From: Bacteroidota bacterium
GTDB lineage: Bacteria > Bacteroidota > Bacteroidia > Bacteroidales > VadinHA17
Assembly (NCBI GenBank): GCA_021816545.1
Contig: JAKAXP010000133.1
Span: forward strand, 1-6,409
DNA: 6,409 nucleotides
Direction: 5' to 3'
Positions 5,465-6,409 of the stretch are shown piece by piece. A program made the position numbers and the translations under genes. The notes beneath the pieces were generated by a model. That model did no database searches. It worked only from the letters and a program-made list of their open reading frames with translations, and had not been told where the DNA came from. Numbering within the stretch: position 1 is the stretch's first letter; every line of letters begins with the position of its first letter.

Positions 5465-6409
5465 TTATTTAAGCGTACCGCCAACCACTGGCATTGTCAC
5501 CTCCGTTCCGTCGAGGTCAACAGTCAGTTCGGTTCCCGGCATCGGCTGGAGAGTGAATTCCTTGTCGCTCGAGAAGATCATCAGTCCGATCTGTTTCCCG
5601 GCAGGGATTATGTGGTCATCAGGTTCGAGCTCAAAGCTCATCTCATAGAACTTCCATGGTATCAGGGGTTCACTATCCGATATAGATCTGTAGTTCTGAA
5701 GGTCAGCCCAGCCGCGGGTAATAATATTATCCGTGAAACTCATCTGGCGCGAAGCACTCCATGGCAATGCCACCAGCCAGACCGAAAGGTTGACAGCCGG
5801 CTTGCTCGAAGCAGCCCTGATCTTTACCGTAACAACACCGGAGATATGTGCAGGCTCTGTCAGAACGGGTGTCAGATAAAGCAGGCGGTGGTTTGAATAC
5901 TCAGCCTGCGCCAGCGTAGAGCCGTTGAATGAAAAGTTGTCAACCAGCGTCTCAGTGACTTGTTTCGCCGGTTTCTCTGTCACCAGACCTCCTGTTCCGG
6001 GGGCGCCGGGCGCAAGATACAGAGTCAGAGGCTTTGCATCGGGATTGGGATAATCAGCATAGGGGGTAGGGCTGAGGCGGTCAGCATTTTCGCGGACGAT
6101 CCATGCCTTCGGGTCATTCTCCACGCCGTTCTCAACTCCAAAGAGATACCTCGTGAACCACCTGTTCATCATTTTAACCGGGGGCTCACCGCCATGACCT
6201 CCCTGGTGATAGTATATCTGCAGTGGCACACCCATCTCCTTCAGTTTCTTGATAAAGCGGTAGCTGTGGCTTGGAACCACGTTCCAATCGTTAAATGCAT
6301 GTGCCATCAGCGTGGCTGCCCTGAACGGCTTCATGTAGTTCATCAGGTCGCGCTTGGCCCAGAACTCGTTGTAGTCGCCTGTGACACGGTCAAGGCCGGC
6401 TGAGATCGG
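5465..6409 (-). CDS. Xaa-Pro dipeptidyl-peptidase-like S15 hydrolase, C-terminal part (5' end outside window)
   Basis: Partial: 314 residues are visible and the frame is open to the right edge. The fragment begins in the catalytic alpha/beta-hydrolase domain with VTGDYNEFWAKRDLMNY, close to PepX sequences. LMAHAFNDWNVVPSH then gives the probable catalytic Asp (codon 6287-6289), and YYHQGGHGGEP gives the probable catalytic His (codon 6194-6196). The nucleophile Ser and any signal peptide lie outside the window. From about residue 105 onwards comes the C-terminal beta-sandwich typical of this family (LTLYLAPGAPG, AHISGVVTVKIRAASSKPAVNLSVWLV, ITRGWADLQNY, YEMSFELEPDDHIIPAGKQIGLMIFSSD, PGTELTVDLDG). 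Family members release X-Pro dipeptides from peptide N-termini; related CocE-type enzymes act on esters, so specificity is tentative. The C-terminus ends just before a strong terminator, making this the last gene of its transcript. Confidence 0.9.
   Translation of the reverse strand, partial: PISAGLDRVTGDYNEFWAKRDLMNYMKPFRAATLMAHAFNDWNVVPSHSYRFIKKLKEMGVPLQIYYHQGGHGGEPPVKMMNRWFTRYLFGVENGVENDPKAWIVRENADRLSPTPYADYPNPDAKPLTLYLAPGAPGTGGLVTEKPAKQVTETLVDNFSFNGSTLAQAEYSNHRLLYLTPVLTEPAHISGVVTVKIRAASSKPAVNLSVWLVALPWSASRQMSFTDNIITRGWADLQNYRSISDSEPLIPWKFYEMSFELEPDDHIIPAGKQIGLMIFSSDKEFTLQPMPGTELTVDLDGTEVTMPVVGGTLK

Noticed and set aside
5960..6403. 147-codon open frame on the plus strand
   Set aside because: It is antisense to the S15 peptidase, whose protein motifs are clear; its own translation has no recognisable domain.

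Overview
The window looks like a chromosomal stretch from a member of the Bacteroidota, probably an environmental or host-associated anaerobe of the Bacteroidales type; the genus cannot be told from the sequence. The reasons are a Bacteroidota-style ECF sigma factor followed by a membrane protein with a putative beta-barrel C-terminus, three lipoproteins (two with K-D residues just after the lipidated Cys, as in the Bacteroidota lipoprotein export signal), and a LVIVD-repeat lipoprotein. All seven supported genes are on the minus strand, so they read from right to left. There are no RNA genes, insertion sequences, CRISPR arrays or tRNAs, and no gene-free stretch over about 140 bases.

In transcription order: (i) 6409-5465, the C-terminal 314 residues of an S15-type Xaa-Pro dipeptidyl-peptidase (CocE/NonD hydrolase fold), ending in a strong intrinsic terminator at 5408-5439. 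(ii) 5352-4942, a small lipocalin-like lipoprotein. (iii) 4804-3563, a lipoprotein serpin with an inhibitory-type hinge and a predicted Thr-Ser scissile bond. (iv) 3501-2212, a lipoprotein with seven LVIVD-like beta-propeller repeats. (v) 2207-1464, an outer-membrane beta-barrel protein with a small N-terminal all-beta domain, only 4 bases after (iv). (vi) 1385-804, an ECF sigma factor. (vii) 811 to the left edge, a single-pass membrane protein that overlaps the sigma gene by 8 bases and carries an 11-residue degenerate tandem repeat in its periplasmic part. It runs off the window just as a putative beta-barrel begins.

Most of the window is cell-envelope biology: exported peptidase, surface lipoproteins, protease inhibitor, outer-membrane barrel, and an envelope-linked sigma module. 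The most unusual non-coding signal is a duplicated leader of about 88 bases before genes (ii) and (iii). Each copy starts with the 3' half of a terminator hairpin and its T-tract and ends at the start codon. One copy keeps the full hairpin; the other has lost the 5' arm. No wholly new system can be demonstrated from this window. The best leads are the duplicated leader, the sigma/envelope-spanning protein pair, the surface serpin and the propeller-barrel gene pair.
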